A stretch of 13,468 nt of DNA from JAUSIF01 sp036556265 (GCA_036556265.1 DATBJU010000153.1:1-13468); one strand, 5' to 3'. Positions 6,243 to 13,468 are shown, counted from the stretch's first letter. Numbers and translations: made by a program. Notes: generated by a model from the sequence alone, not told the origin.

Positions 6243-7097
6243 ATGCCAAACGATACTTCGCGGCATTTGATCTCCACCGACTGGCTCGCCGAGCGACTGG
6301 GCGAACGCGACCTCGTGGTCGTCGACGGCTCCTGGTATTTGCCGGCGATGAACCGCGATGGGTTCAAAGAATATCAAGGGGCACACATTCCCGGCGCGGT
6401 CTACTTTGACATCGATGAGATCTCCGACCACGGTGCGGGACTGCCGCACATGCTCCCGCCGCCCGATGCGTTCGCGTTGCACATGCGACGCCTCGGTATC
6501 GGCGATGGAATGAAGATCGCGGTCTACGACGGCGCGGGACTGTTTTCGGCGCCGCGTGTGTGGTGGACGTTCCGCGTATTTGGCGCGAAGGACGTGTTCA
6601 TTCTCGAAGGCGGGTTTCCGAAATGGCGCGCTGAGGGGCGTCCCATCGAAGCAGGAATGACGAGTCGGCCTGCCGCCAGGTTCACGCCACGGCTCGATCA
6701 GGCGCTTGTGGCCGATCTCGACCGTGTCGAAAAGGCGCTTGCCTTGGGAACCGCGCAAGTGGTCGACGTTCGTCCAGCTGCGCGCTTCCGCGGCGAAGCG
6801 GCGGAACCGCGTCCAGGCGTGCGATCGGGCCACATGCCCGGCAGCCGCAACGTGCCGTCGACGGAACTGATCAAGGACGGGACGCTCGCGCCGCCGGAAA
6901 AGATTCGCGCCGCCCTTGCCGCAAGTGGCGTCGATCCGGACAGGCCCGTAATCGCGAGTTGCGGATCCGGGGTCTCAGCGGCCGTCTTGTGGCTAGCCCT
7001 CGACTCGATCGGCAAGTCGCCGCAGGCGCTCTATGACGGTTCCTGGGCCGACTGGGGCTCGCGCAGCGACAAGCCCGTTGCGACCGGAGAAAGCTAG
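6243..7097 (+). CDS. sseA: 3-mercaptopyruvate/thiosulfate sulfurtransferase, two rhodanese domains
   Basis: The 284-residue product has two rhodanese domains. The N-terminal one is inactive (about 7-130; VVVDGSWYLP, GAHIPGAVYFDID, FGAKDVFILEGGFPKW). The C-terminal one is catalytic (about 160-275; VVDVRPAARFRG, RSGHMPGSRNVP) with Cys240 in CGSGVS. The CGSGV loop is characteristic of mercaptopyruvate sulfurtransferases, as opposed to the CRKGVT of classical rhodaneses. It transfers sulfur from 3-mercaptopyruvate to thiols or cyanide, giving persulfide. The size fits SseA. ATG at 6243 is chosen because the similarity begins a few residues later (HLISTDWLAERL); the frame open upstream overlaps cysK. 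The ribosome-binding site is weak (cgagaa). It lies between cysteine synthase and a persulfide dioxygenase, so its product would be the next enzyme's substrate. Confidence 0.92.
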   Translation: MPNDTSRHLISTDWLAERLGERDLVVVDGSWYLPAMNRDGFKEYQGAHIPGAVYFDIDEISDHGAGLPHMLPPPDAFALHMRRLGIGDGMKIAVYDGAGLFSAPRVWWTFRVFGAKDVFILEGGFPKWRAEGRPIEAGMTSRPAARFTPRLDQALVADLDRVEKALALGTAQVVDVRPAARFRGEAAEPRPGVRSGHMPGSRNVPSTELIKDGTLAPPEKIRAALAASGVDPDRPVIASCGSGVSAAVLWLALDSIGKSPQALYDGSWADWGSRSDKPVATGES

Positions 7098-7150
7098 CCG
7101 GCGTTTCTCTTATGTGGCGCCAGCCAGAAGTGCGCCTCGAGCCAGCAATC

Positions 7151-7159
7151 TGCTAGAAT
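7151..7159 (+). promoter_or_regulatory. Extended -10 element of the persulfide dioxygenase gene
   Basis: TGCTAGAAT gives an extended -10 (TGn followed by TAGAAT, 5/6 to consensus). No -35 is seen at 16-18 bp. Transcription would start near 7165-7167, only 2-4 nt before the ATG at 7169, and no ribosome-binding site precedes that ATG. This would make a leaderless message. Predicted from sequence only. Confidence 0.4.
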
Positions 7160-7168
7160 GCGAATGCC

Positions 7169-8206
7169 ATGATCTTTCGACAGCTCTTCGATCAGGTCTC
7201 CGGCACCTACACCTACCTCCTCGCCAGTCGCCGCGGCGGCGAGGCACTGATCATCGACCCGGTGATTGAGAAGGTCGACCGCTACCTGCAACTCATCAAG
7301 GAGTTGGACCTTCGGCTCGTGAAGGCGGTCGACACTCACCTGCACGCGGACCATGTAACCGGGCTCGGCGCGCTACGCGATCGCACGCAGTGCATCACGG
7401 TAATGGGCGAGCAGACGCGGGCGGATGTCGTCTCGATGCGCGTCACCGAAGGCGACAAACTCAGGGTCGAAGGCGTCTCGCTCGACGTGCTCTACACGCC
7501 GGGCCATACCGACGACTCCTACAGCTATCTCATGGGAGACCGTGTGTTCACCGGCGACACGCTGCTCATCCGCGGGACCGGACGAACGGATTTCCAGAAC
7601 GGAGATCCGCGCGCGCAGTATGACTCGATATTCAACAAGCTCTTGAAATTGCCGGAGCAGATGCTCGTCTTCCCGGCGCATGACTACAAGGGCGACACGG
7701 TTTCCACGATCGGCGAAGAAAAGCGCTTCAACCCGCGCCTTCAGGTGCAATCGATCGACGCCTACGTCGACCTGATGAACAATCTCAAGCTCCCGAACCC
7801 GAAGCTGATGGACGTGGTGGTCCCCGCGAACATGCGGGTGGGGCTGCATCAGGATGAAGTCGCAAAGCGGGGTTGGGCGCTCTCAGCCGATCAGGCGGTG
7901 AAGCTCGTCGGACGGGACGACGTGGAGTTCATCGACCTGCGCGAGAAAAGCGAGCGCGAGAAGCATGGCACCATACCGGGCTCGCTGCACGCTCCCTACC
8001 CGGACCTCGTCGCGAACGTGCAGCCCGGCGGTCTGCTGCATCGGCTCGCAAACCGAGGCGAGAAACGCATCCTGTTCTACTGCGCGTTCGGCGAGCGCTC
8101 GGCCATGGCGGTGCAAGCGGCGCAGGACGCCGGGTTGAAATCCGCCGCGCATGTCCAGGGCGGTATGGACGCCTGGAAAAAGGCGTGCGGGCCCGTGGAG
8201 CGCTGA
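7169..8206 (+). CDS. Persulfide dioxygenase-rhodanese fusion (ETHE1-like MBL domain plus rhodanese)
   Basis: The 345-residue product joins two domains. An ETHE1-type metallo-beta-lactamase domain (about 1-235) shows THLHADH at 56-62, PGHTDDS at 111-117, FTGDTLLIRGTGRTDFQ at 127-143 and FPAHDYKG at 168-175. His113, Asp130 and His57 or His59 are the expected iron-site residues. A rhodanese domain (about 238-345) has IDLRE at 255-259, HGTIPGSLHAP and active-site Cys305 in a six-residue CAFGER loop. The first part would oxidise glutathione persulfide to sulfite; the second would transfer sulfane sulfur between thiosulfate/sulfite and thiols. Fusions of this type are known in bacteria. It lies 71 nt after the sulfurtransferase gene and may have its own promoter. 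A hydroxyacylglutathione hydrolase (glyoxalase II) is the main alternative, but the RGTGRTDFQ segment and the fused rhodanese argue for persulfide dioxygenase. Confidence 0.92.
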   Translation: MIFRQLFDQVSGTYTYLLASRRGGEALIIDPVIEKVDRYLQLIKELDLRLVKAVDTHLHADHVTGLGALRDRTQCITVMGEQTRADVVSMRVTEGDKLRVEGVSLDVLYTPGHTDDSYSYLMGDRVFTGDTLLIRGTGRTDFQNGDPRAQYDSIFNKLLKLPEQMLVFPAHDYKGDTVSTIGEEKRFNPRLQVQSIDAYVDLMNNLKLPNPKLMDVVVPANMRVGLHQDEVAKRGWALSADQAVKLVGRDDVEFIDLREKSEREKHGTIPGSLHAPYPDLVANVQPGGLLHRLANRGEKRILFYCAFGERSAMAVQAAQDAGLKSAAHVQGGMDAWKKACGPVER

Positions 8207-8212
8207 CGCTCC
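8197..8212. terminator. Hairpin at the stop codon between convergent genes
   Basis: Arms ggagcg (8197-8202) and cgctcc (8207-8212) pair perfectly, and the 4-nt loop holds the dioxygenase stop TGA (8204-8206). The aapP stop is at 8223 on the other strand. No T run follows. It is the only structure available for ending both converging transcripts in this 16-nt gap. Confidence 0.4.
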
Positions 8213-8222
8213 GACACACCTG

Positions 8223-8972
8223 TCAACGCAAGATCTGGCTCAGGAACAGCCGGGTGCGCTCGTGCTGCGGGCGTTCGAAGAACTCCTTCGGCTCGTTCTT
8301 CTCGACGATCTGCCCGCCATCCATGAACACCATCTGGTTCGCGACCTCGCGGGCGAATCCCATCTCATGACTGACGACGATCATCGTCATGCCGTCATGG
8401 GCGAGCTCGACGATCGCGTCGAGCACCTCCTTGATCATTTCCGGGTCGAGAGCAGAGGTGGGCTCGTCGAACAGCATCACCTTCGGGTTCATGCAGAGCG
8501 CGCGGGCGATCGCCACCCGTTGCTGCTGGCCGCCGGAAAGCTGCGCCGGATACTTGTTCGCCTGCTCGGGAATGCGCACGCGCTTGAGATAGTGCATCGC
8601 GATCTCATCGGCCTCGCGTTTGGGAAGACCGCGTACCCAGATCGGCGCGAGCGTACAGTTCTCAAGCGCGGTCAGGTGCGGAAACAGGTTGAATTGTTGA
8701 AAGACCATGCCGACCTCGCGCCGCACCTCTTCAGTCGCGCGCACGTCGTCCGTCAGCTCGATGCCGTCGACCACGATACGGCCGCGTTGATGCGCTTCGA
8801 GCCCGTTGATGCAGCGGATAAGCGTGGACTTGCCGGAGCCCGATGGACCACAAACGACGATACGCTCGCCGCGCATGACGGTGAGATTGATGTCCTTCAG
8901 CACGTGGAATTGACCGAACCACTTGTGCACGCCGGCCATCTCGACCGCGATGGCATGGTTGGCGCTGGTCAT
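8223..8972 (-). CDS. aapP: General L-amino acid ABC transporter, ATP-binding protein
   Basis: The 249-residue product is a polar-amino-acid ABC ATPase. Walker A is GPSGSGKST at 42-50, the Q-loop is FQQFNLFP at 91-98, the signature is LSGGQQQR at 145-152, Walker B is VMLFDEP at 165-171, and SALD at 173-176 precedes the switch His202. All catalytic residues are intact, so it should power the AapQM pore. ATG at 8972 follows aagggA at correct spacing and lies 11 nt after the aapM stop. It is the last gene of the aapJQMP operon. On sequence alone the ATPase could be GlnQ or BztD; the operon order and the length of the partners favour Aap. Confidence 0.95.
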   Translation of the reverse strand: MTSANHAIAVEMAGVHKWFGQFHVLKDINLTVMRGERIVVCGPSGSGKSTLIRCINGLEAHQRGRIVVDGIELTDDVRATEEVRREVGMVFQQFNLFPHLTALENCTLAPIWVRGLPKREADEIAMHYLKRVRIPEQANKYPAQLSGGQQQRVAIARALCMNPKVMLFDEPTSALDPEMIKEVLDAIVELAHDGMTMIVVSHEMGFAREVANQMVFMDGGQIVEKNEPKEFFERPQHERTRLFLSQILR

Positions 8973-8983
8973 CGCAGTCCCTT

Positions 8984-10339
8984 TCAGCGGCCGGGCGTTG
9001 CGACGCGGCGCTCGACGAACAACGCGTAACGCGACATCGCGAAACAGAATGTGAAATAGATGATGCCGGCGAAGGCGAAGCCCGTGTACAGCGTGACTGG
9101 CGTCGCCCAGTTCGGATCCGAGAACGCGGAACGCAGCTGTCCGAGCAGATCAAAGATCGCAATGATCAGAACAAGGGTCGTGTCTTTGAATAACGCAATG
9201 AAATTATTGACGATTCCCGGTATCACCAGAACCAGCGCTTGCGGCAGGACGATGAGGCCCATGGTGCGCCAGTAGCCGAGGCCGAGCGCGGAGGCGGCTT
9301 CGTGTTGGCCGCGTGGAATGGATTGAAGCCCCCCGCGGATGATCTCCGCCATGTAGGCGCCGGAAAACAATGAGACGCCGATCAGCGCGCGCAAGAGCGT
9401 GTCGAAGGTGAAGTTACGCGGCAGGAACAGCGGCAGCATGTAGGCGGCGAAGAACAGCACCGTGATCAGCGGTACGCCGCGCCAGAACTCGATAAAGACG
9501 ATCGAGAGCAGGCGTACCACCGCCAAGTTCGACCGACGGCCCAACGCAAGCAGGATGCCGATCGGGAGCGAGAAAACGATTCCGGTTACCGCCACGATCA
9601 GGGTCACCAGGAACCCGCCCCAAAGCCGCGTCTGAACCGGCTCCAGGCCGAAATCCAGATCTATGGCGAGCAATACGAGCCCAAGCACCGCAAACACGAT
9701 CAAGGTCCCGATGAAGGCGGACCGCACATGCGCGCGAAGGAGTGCGGCGACGGCTGCGGCAACCGCTGTGACGACCGCTGCGGTCACGAGAAAATCGCTC
9801 CAGAAGCTCCAACGTAACCCTGCTTCGATTCCAAATCCTGCCAACGGTCCCCAGCTGACGACGTGGCCCAGCACGAACGCACGCATATCAAGGTTACCGC
9901 CCGTCAGCAGTACGAGCGTAACCAATGGATACAGGCCAAAGAACAAGAGCGCATTCACGCGCTTGAATGGAGCAGCGGGAACCATCAAAGGCGCCAAGAG
10001 GATCGCGCCCGTTGCAAAGACGATATTCGGCCGCCAGCGCTCGGCCACCGGATAGAAACCGTAGATGAACTGCCCGAACTTGGCCCGCACGAAGGGCCAG
10101 CAGGCGCCGCTGATGCCGAGGCAGTCGTCGCGGCTCGTTCCCTCCCAGACAGCGTCGAGGGCGAGGAAACGGATGAGCGGCGGTACCACCCAGGCGATTA
10201 CGGCGACGCTGAAGATCGTCATGACCAGGTTCAGTGGCGTCGCGAACAAACTGCGCGCCAATGCGCTGTACGCACTGCCAACGTGCAGCGGCGGCGGTTC
10301 GGCCGGGGCAAACGCTGTTCGGACGAAGCTGGTCGCCAT
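8984..10339 (-). CDS. aapM: General L-amino acid ABC transporter, permease AapM (enlarged)
   Basis: The 451-residue inner-membrane protein matches AapM in its C-terminal half. FIEFWRGVPLITVLFFAAYMLPLFLP, the EAA loop near residue 347 (EAASALGLGYWR and IVLPQA) and a FDLLGQLRSAFSDPNW segment with a SRYALFVERR end are all present. Rhizobial AapM as I know it is about 384 residues. Here the N-terminal half is longer: hydrophobic segments LLFFGLYPLVTLVLLTGG, FLVTAAVVTAVAAAVAALL and FIGTLIVFAVLGLVLLAIDL lie before the conserved LWGGFLVTLIVAV. It may therefore have extra membrane spans. ATG 10339 lies 3 nt after the aapQ stop, so coupling is likely. It pairs with AapQ to form the channel for a broad range of amino acids. 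Confidence 0.93.
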   Translation of the reverse strand: MATSFVRTAFAPAEPPPLHVGSAYSALARSLFATPLNLVMTIFSVAVIAWVVPPLIRFLALDAVWEGTSRDDCLGISGACWPFVRAKFGQFIYGFYPVAERWRPNIVFATGAILLAPLMVPAAPFKRVNALLFFGLYPLVTLVLLTGGNLDMRAFVLGHVVSWGPLAGFGIEAGLRWSFWSDFLVTAAVVTAVAAAVAALLRAHVRSAFIGTLIVFAVLGLVLLAIDLDFGLEPVQTRLWGGFLVTLIVAVTGIVFSLPIGILLALGRRSNLAVVRLLSIVFIEFWRGVPLITVLFFAAYMLPLFLPRNFTFDTLLRALIGVSLFSGAYMAEIIRGGLQSIPRGQHEAASALGLGYWRTMGLIVLPQALVLVIPGIVNNFIALFKDTTLVLIIAIFDLLGQLRSAFSDPNWATPVTLYTGFAFAGIIYFTFCFAMSRYALFVERRVATPGR

Positions 10340-10342
10340 CGG

Positions 10343-11533
10343 TCAGCCGCCCCGCAGCGCGAGTGTTCGGTTGTACCAGTTCATGAGTGCGGCGGTGATG
10401 AGTGAGATCGCGAGATATACGGCCATCGTCACCGCGATGATCTCAATCGCCTGCCCGGTCTGGTTCAGCGTAGTTCCGGCGAAAACGTAGAAGAAATCCG
10501 GGTAGCCGATCGCGGCGGCGAGCGAGGAATTCTTAGTCAGGTTCAGATATTGGTTCGTGAGGGGCGGCACGATCAGCCGCATTGCTTGCGGCGCGACGAC
10601 GAGGCGGAGCGTGAGACCGCGACGCAGCCCGAGGGAGGAGGCTGCTTCGGTTTGCCCGCGCGGCACCGCGAGAATGCCCGCACGAACGACTTCGGCGATG
10701 AAGGCAGCCGTATAGGTGGAAAGCGCGAACAGGAGTGCCAGGAATTCCGGAATCACGCGCACCCCACCGACGAAATTGAAGCCGCGGAGCTCCGGCAGGT
10801 CGAGCGAGAACGGCATTTTCGTCGCGGCCATCGCGATTGCGGGGAGTCCGACAAGCAGTACGATTACGAGACGGCCGGTCGGAACACGTCGCCCGGTCGC
10901 GAGCAGATGTCGGTACGCCCAGATACGGATGGCGAGCACGGCGGCAACACCGGCGAACAGCGCCGCCACGACCACTCCACTGCCTTCCTCAAACACAACA
11001 CTTGGGAGAAAAAGCCCGCGATTCGTCACGTAAACGGCACCGACGATCGGCTCGCTCTGTCGCGGACCGGGGAGCGCACCAAGCACCGCGAGATACCAGA
11101 ACAGGATCTGAAACAGCAGCGGCAGATTGCGCAACAGCTCGACGTAGGCGCCGGCGAGCCGCGCAAGCAGCACGTTCGACGACAATCGGGCGATGCCGAC
11201 CGCAAAACCGAGTATCGTCGCAAAGAAAATCCCGAGCGCGGCGACGAGCAGCGTGTTCAGGAGCCCGACGAGAAAGGCTCGGCCATAGGTCGAACTCTCG
11301 GAATACGGGATCAGCGTCTGGCCGATACCGAAGCCCGCAGTCTGTTCGAGAAAGCCGAAGCCCGAGGCGATGTTTTGCGCCGCGAGGTTTGCCTGCACGT
11401 TGCGGAAAAAAGCCCATCCAAGCCAAGCGACGCCGAGGGCGAGTACGAGTTGGATGATGAGGGAACGGAAGCGCGGATCGGTCGCGATTGTCCGTGCGCG
11501 GCCTGGCCGCGCCCTGTCACTGACGTCCATCAT
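10343..11533 (-). CDS. aapQ: General L-amino acid ABC transporter, permease AapQ
   Basis: The 396-residue inner-membrane protein shows the AapQ pattern. A first membrane helix (SLIIQLVLALGVAWLGWAFF) comes before a long periplasmic loop with SGFGFLEQTAGFGIGQ. The core segment AYVELLRNLPLLFQILFWY is followed by a large extra loop. The EAA loop near residue 296 reads EAASSLGLRRGLTLRLVVAPQA, and the C-terminal GTTLNQTGQAIEIIA ends in NWYNR. The length agrees with the roughly 400 residues known for rhizobial AapQ. ATG at 11533 is preferred because ggtga lies 8 nt upstream; GTG 11545 (400 residues) and ATG 11530 are alternatives. It is separated from aapJ by 100 nt holding a stable hairpin and is followed closely by aapM. 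Confidence 0.93.
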   Translation of the reverse strand: MMDVSDRARPGRARTIATDPRFRSLIIQLVLALGVAWLGWAFFRNVQANLAAQNIASGFGFLEQTAGFGIGQTLIPYSESSTYGRAFLVGLLNTLLVAALGIFFATILGFAVGIARLSSNVLLARLAGAYVELLRNLPLLFQILFWYLAVLGALPGPRQSEPIVGAVYVTNRGLFLPSVVFEEGSGVVVAALFAGVAAVLAIRIWAYRHLLATGRRVPTGRLVIVLLVGLPAIAMAATKMPFSLDLPELRGFNFVGGVRVIPEFLALLFALSTYTAAFIAEVVRAGILAVPRGQTEAASSLGLRRGLTLRLVVAPQAMRLIVPPLTNQYLNLTKNSSLAAAIGYPDFFYVFAGTTLNQTGQAIEIIAVTMAVYLAISLITAALMNWYNRTLALRGG

Positions 11534-11568
11534 GCGCCGCGTCACCGCACTGGGAGAAATGCCCCTGT

Positions 11569-11590
11569 GGCGAGAGCGCCCGCCCTCGCC
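11569..11590 (-). other. Intercistronic hairpin between aapJ and aapQ
   Basis: Arms ggcgag (11569-11574) and ctcgcc (11585-11590) pair perfectly; beyond an a/c mismatch, g11576-c11583 and c11577-g11582 can extend the stem around a gccc loop. It lies in the 100-nt gap after the binding-protein gene. In many transporter operons such a hairpin protects the upstream message or reduces read-through, giving more binding protein than permease. That role is inferred. Confidence 0.4.
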
Positions 11591-11633
11591 GCCGGGTCCT
11601 TCATGGTCACCGCTCCTGCGCTGGCGCGCGGCG

Positions 11634-12650
11634 TCAGCGGATCGGCGGCGCGTACTGGATGCCGCCCTTGTTCCAGAGCCGGTTCAGGCCGCGCTCGATT
11701 CCGAGCTTGGAGCCCGCGCCCACATTGCGGTCGAATGATTCTCCGTAATTACCGACGTGCTTGACGATGCGAGCGACCCAATCCTTGGTAAGGCCGAGCT
11801 GCTCACCGAAGTTGCCTTCGGTGCCGAGCAGACGCTTCACCTCGGGGTTGCCGGACTTCATCATTTCGTCGACGTTCTTGGTTGCAATGCCGAGCTCCTC
11901 GGCGTTCAGCATCGCGAAAAGCACCCACTTGACGATGTCGAGCCATTGATCATCGCCGTGGCGCACCACCGGGCCGAGCGGCTCCTTGGAGATGATCTCG
12001 GGCAGCACAACGTGGTCGGCGGTGTTGGCGAGCTTCAGCCGCATGGCATAGAGCTGCGAAACGTCGCTCGTGAATACGTCGCAGCGACCCGCCTCGTAGG
12101 CCTTTACTGTCTCGTCCGCCGTGGAGAACGCGACCACTTCGTATTTCATGTTACGGGAGCGAAAGAAGTCGGCGACGTTCAGCTCTGTGGTAGTGCCGGT
12201 CTGCGTGCAAACCGAGGCGCCGGACAGCTCAAGCGCGGAAGACACCTTCTTGTCCTTGCGCACAAGGAAGCCCTGGCCGTCATAGTAGTTCACACCGGCG
12301 AAGTTCAGACCGAGCGATGTATCGCGAGAGCTCGTCCAGGTCGTGTTGCGCGACAGAACGTCGATCTCGCCCGACTGCAGGGCGGTAAAGCGATCCTTCG
12401 CGGTGAGCGGCGTATAGCGAACCTTGGTGGCGTCATCGAAAATCGCAGCGGCAATCGCGCGACAAAGGTCGACGTCGATGCCGGTCCAGTTGCCCTTGTC
12501 GTCTGGGCTGGAGAAACCGGGCAAGCCCTGGCTGACGCCGCATTGGACGAAACCCTTGCTTTTCACCTGATCGAGCACCGCCGCGTTGGCGACGGTTACG
12601 GGAGCGCCGAAACCCGCGAGCACGAACAGCACACACAACACCCGTTTCAT
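11634..12650 (-). CDS. aapJ: General L-amino acid ABC transporter, periplasmic binding protein
   Basis: The 338-residue product begins with a signal peptide: MKR, a hydrophobic core VLCVLFVLAGFGAPVTV and a predicted cleavage after ANA (residue 23). The mature part has the family marks: LDQVKSKGFVQCGVSQGLPG, WTGIDVDLCRAIAAAIF, ALQSGEIDVLSRNTTWT, GRCDVFTSDVSQLYA and the end GLNRLWNKGGIQYAPPIR. The single Cys in the signal core is not a lipobox, so the protein is soluble in the periplasm. ATG at 12650 is preceded by gaggagaaggga; the open frame upstream is rejected because it would bury the signal peptide. It is the first gene of the operon and divergent from metC. Length agrees with AapJ/BztA (about 340). 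Confidence 0.95.
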   Translation of the reverse strand: MKRVLCVLFVLAGFGAPVTVANAAVLDQVKSKGFVQCGVSQGLPGFSSPDDKGNWTGIDVDLCRAIAAAIFDDATKVRYTPLTAKDRFTALQSGEIDVLSRNTTWTSSRDTSLGLNFAGVNYYDGQGFLVRKDKKVSSALELSGASVCTQTGTTTELNVADFFRSRNMKYEVVAFSTADETVKAYEAGRCDVFTSDVSQLYAMRLKLANTADHVVLPEIISKEPLGPVVRHGDDQWLDIVKWVLFAMLNAEELGIATKNVDEMMKSGNPEVKRLLGTEGNFGEQLGLTKDWVARIVKHVGNYGESFDRNVGAGSKLGIERGLNRLWNKGGIQYAPPIR

Positions 12651-12795
12651 CGGACCGATCCCTTCTCCTCGGCAACGCCGCAGGTTATCACAGGCCAAAC
12701 CCCAAAATCGGTCAAGTGCTTGCAGCCCGGCGAGCCTTGACGACAGCGCCACGGTACGCCTAATCCGGCGCGCGCAGCGCGGCGGGAGGTGTTGA
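12651..12795. promoter_or_regulatory. Divergent promoter region between aapJ and metC
   Basis: These 145 bp carry both promoters. On the minus strand TTGACC (12710-12715) is a good -35. The nearest -10-like sequences, TGATAA (12685-12690) and GATAAC (12684-12689), are 19-20 bp away, longer than ideal. On the plus strand TTGACG (12737-12742) is a good -35, but only poor -10 sequences (such as CTAATC at 12760) lie at 17 bp. The run gcgcgcgcagcgcgg near 12770 can form a small stem before the metC ribosome-binding site. No known riboswitch core is visible. Confidence 0.35.
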
Positions 12796-13468
12796 ATGGT
12801 CAAGAAAAAAGGTGATGAACGCGCGCGCCGCCAGCCCGCAACCGAGGTGGTCGTCGCCGGTCGCAACCCGTCGGAGCAGTACGGCTTCGTCAACACGCCG
12901 ATCTACCGCGGCTCGACGGTCCTCGCTCCTACAGTCGCCGACTATCTCGGAAAGAACGCACGCTTCGTCTACGGACGGCGGGGAACACCGACCACCGAGG
13001 CGTTGGCCAACGCAATCACGGCACTGGAGGGAGGTGCCGGTACCGCACTGACGTCCTCGGGGCTTTCCGCAATCACAACGGCGTGGACGGCCGTCGCGCG
13101 GGCCGGCGACCATGTGCTGGTTGCCGACACAGTCTACGGGCCGAACCGATACTTCTGCGACACGCTGCTCGCGAAATGGGGGGTTAAGGTCCAGTACTAC
13201 GATCCGACCATCGGCGGCGGCATCGTCGAGCTTTTCCGCCCGAACACACGCGCGGTTTTTCTCGAGTCGCCCGGCTCACTCAGCTTTGAAATGCAGGACG
13301 TTCCTGCGATCGTCGCGGTAGCGCGCGCGCGACGCGCGATCACCCTCCTCGACAATACGTGGGCGACGCCAATATATTTCCGGCCACACGACTTCGGCGT
13401 CGACATCTCCATTCAAGCCGGCACGAAGTATCTCGGCGGCCACGCCGACGCCAATCTCGGCACGATCT
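12796..13468 (+). CDS. metC: Cystathionine beta-lyase / Cys-Met metabolism PLP enzyme (partial, 3' end missing)
   Basis: The first 224 residues of a Cys/Met-metabolism PLP enzyme are present; the gene runs off the window. Seen are TPIYRGSTVLAP, the PLP-phosphate motif YGRRGTPTT, LEGGAGTALTSSGLSAI, ADTVYGPN, LLDNTWATP with Asp186, and AGTKYLGGHAD holding the PLP lysine Lys211. The enzyme would cleave cystathionine to homocysteine, pyruvate and ammonia, the last step before methionine, and may also release sulfide from cysteine. SSGLSAI takes the place of the more usual PSGLSAI. ATG 12796 follows gggaggt with 5-nt spacing, an excellent ribosome-binding site. It is divergent from the aapJQMP operon, a neighbourhood common in Rhizobiales. 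Cystathionine gamma-synthase and methionine gamma-lyase share the fold and cannot be fully excluded from this half. Confidence 0.88.
   Translation, partial: MVKKKGDERARRQPATEVVVAGRNPSEQYGFVNTPIYRGSTVLAPTVADYLGKNARFVYGRRGTPTTEALANAITALEGGAGTALTSSGLSAITTAWTAVARAGDHVLVADTVYGPNRYFCDTLLAKWGVKVQYYDPTIGGGIVELFRPNTRAVFLESPGSLSFEMQDVPAIVAVARARRAITLLDNTWATPIYFRPHDFGVDISIQAGTKYLGGHADANLGTI

Noticed and set aside
10550..11764. Plus-strand open frame of 404 codons antisense to aapQ
   Set aside because: The translation is charged and low in hydrophobic residues with no family pattern, a usual shadow of a GC-rich membrane-protein gene.
12670..12700. Sigma-54 promoter for aapJ (TGGC ... TGC on the minus strand)
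   Set aside because: The spacing between the GG and GC elements is about 3 bp too long for a sigma-54 site.
11757..12740. Plus-strand open frame of 327 codons antisense to aapJ
   Set aside because: It is entirely antisense to the clearly coding aapJ and has no recognisable motif.
12651..12795. SAM-II, SAH or other methionine riboswitch before metC
   Set aside because: The expected core sequences and pseudoknot arms were not found on either strand; the same search was negative at 4935-5142.
1..13468. Mobile elements, CRISPR arrays, tRNA or rRNA genes
   Set aside because: No transposase or integrase frames, no evenly spaced repeats and no tRNA- or rRNA-like segments were seen.

Overview
The window is GC-rich, with tightly packed genes and short gaps, and reads as chromosomal DNA of an alphaproteobacterium. 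The best guide is a complete aapJQMP general amino-acid ABC transporter next to a cystathionine beta-lyase gene, an arrangement typical of Rhizobiales (Bradyrhizobium/Rhodopseudomonas-like). The exact genus cannot be fixed from the sequence. I see no tRNA, rRNA, insertion sequence, integrase, CRISPR array or plasmid function.

Left part (1-4934). A plus-strand gene ends at 61. It faces a minus-strand gene (123-1016) for a periplasmic-binding-fold protein of the SsuA/NMT1/THI5 type that has no signal peptide. An IclR-type regulator (1119-1967, plus) is divergent from it. The 102-bp gap holds two similar 17-bp imperfect palindromes 19 bp apart, lying on candidate promoters of both genes. Facing the regulator tail to tail is a minus-strand operon: methylenetetrahydrofolate reductase (MTHFR) family protein, alpha/beta hydrolase, then luciferase-like flavin monooxygenase. 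The last gene overlaps the IclR gene by 4 bp, and a perfect 10-bp hairpin sits inside the IclR gene just past the operon's end. Together this looks like a small regulated catabolic locus, or a one-carbon/organosulfur locus, with unknown substrate.

Middle part (5143-8206, plus). Cysteine synthase, a 3-mercaptopyruvate/thiosulfate sulfurtransferase and a persulfide dioxygenase-rhodanese fusion lie in a row. They form a cysteine synthesis and sulfane-sulfur handling module. The third gene has its own extended -10 element so close to its ATG that the message may be leaderless.

Right part (8223-13468). The transporter operon aapJ-aapQ-aapM-aapP runs on the minus strand, with a GC-rich hairpin between aapJ and aapQ and an unusually long AapM. 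Divergent from it is metC, a cystathionine beta-lyase/Cys-Met-metabolism PLP enzyme cut by the window's end. Amino-acid uptake, cysteine synthesis, C-S bond cleavage and persulfide oxidation therefore sit side by side. No single gene here belongs to an unknown family. The least explained parts are the IclR-linked locus at the left and the structured 208-bp region between MTHFR and cysK.
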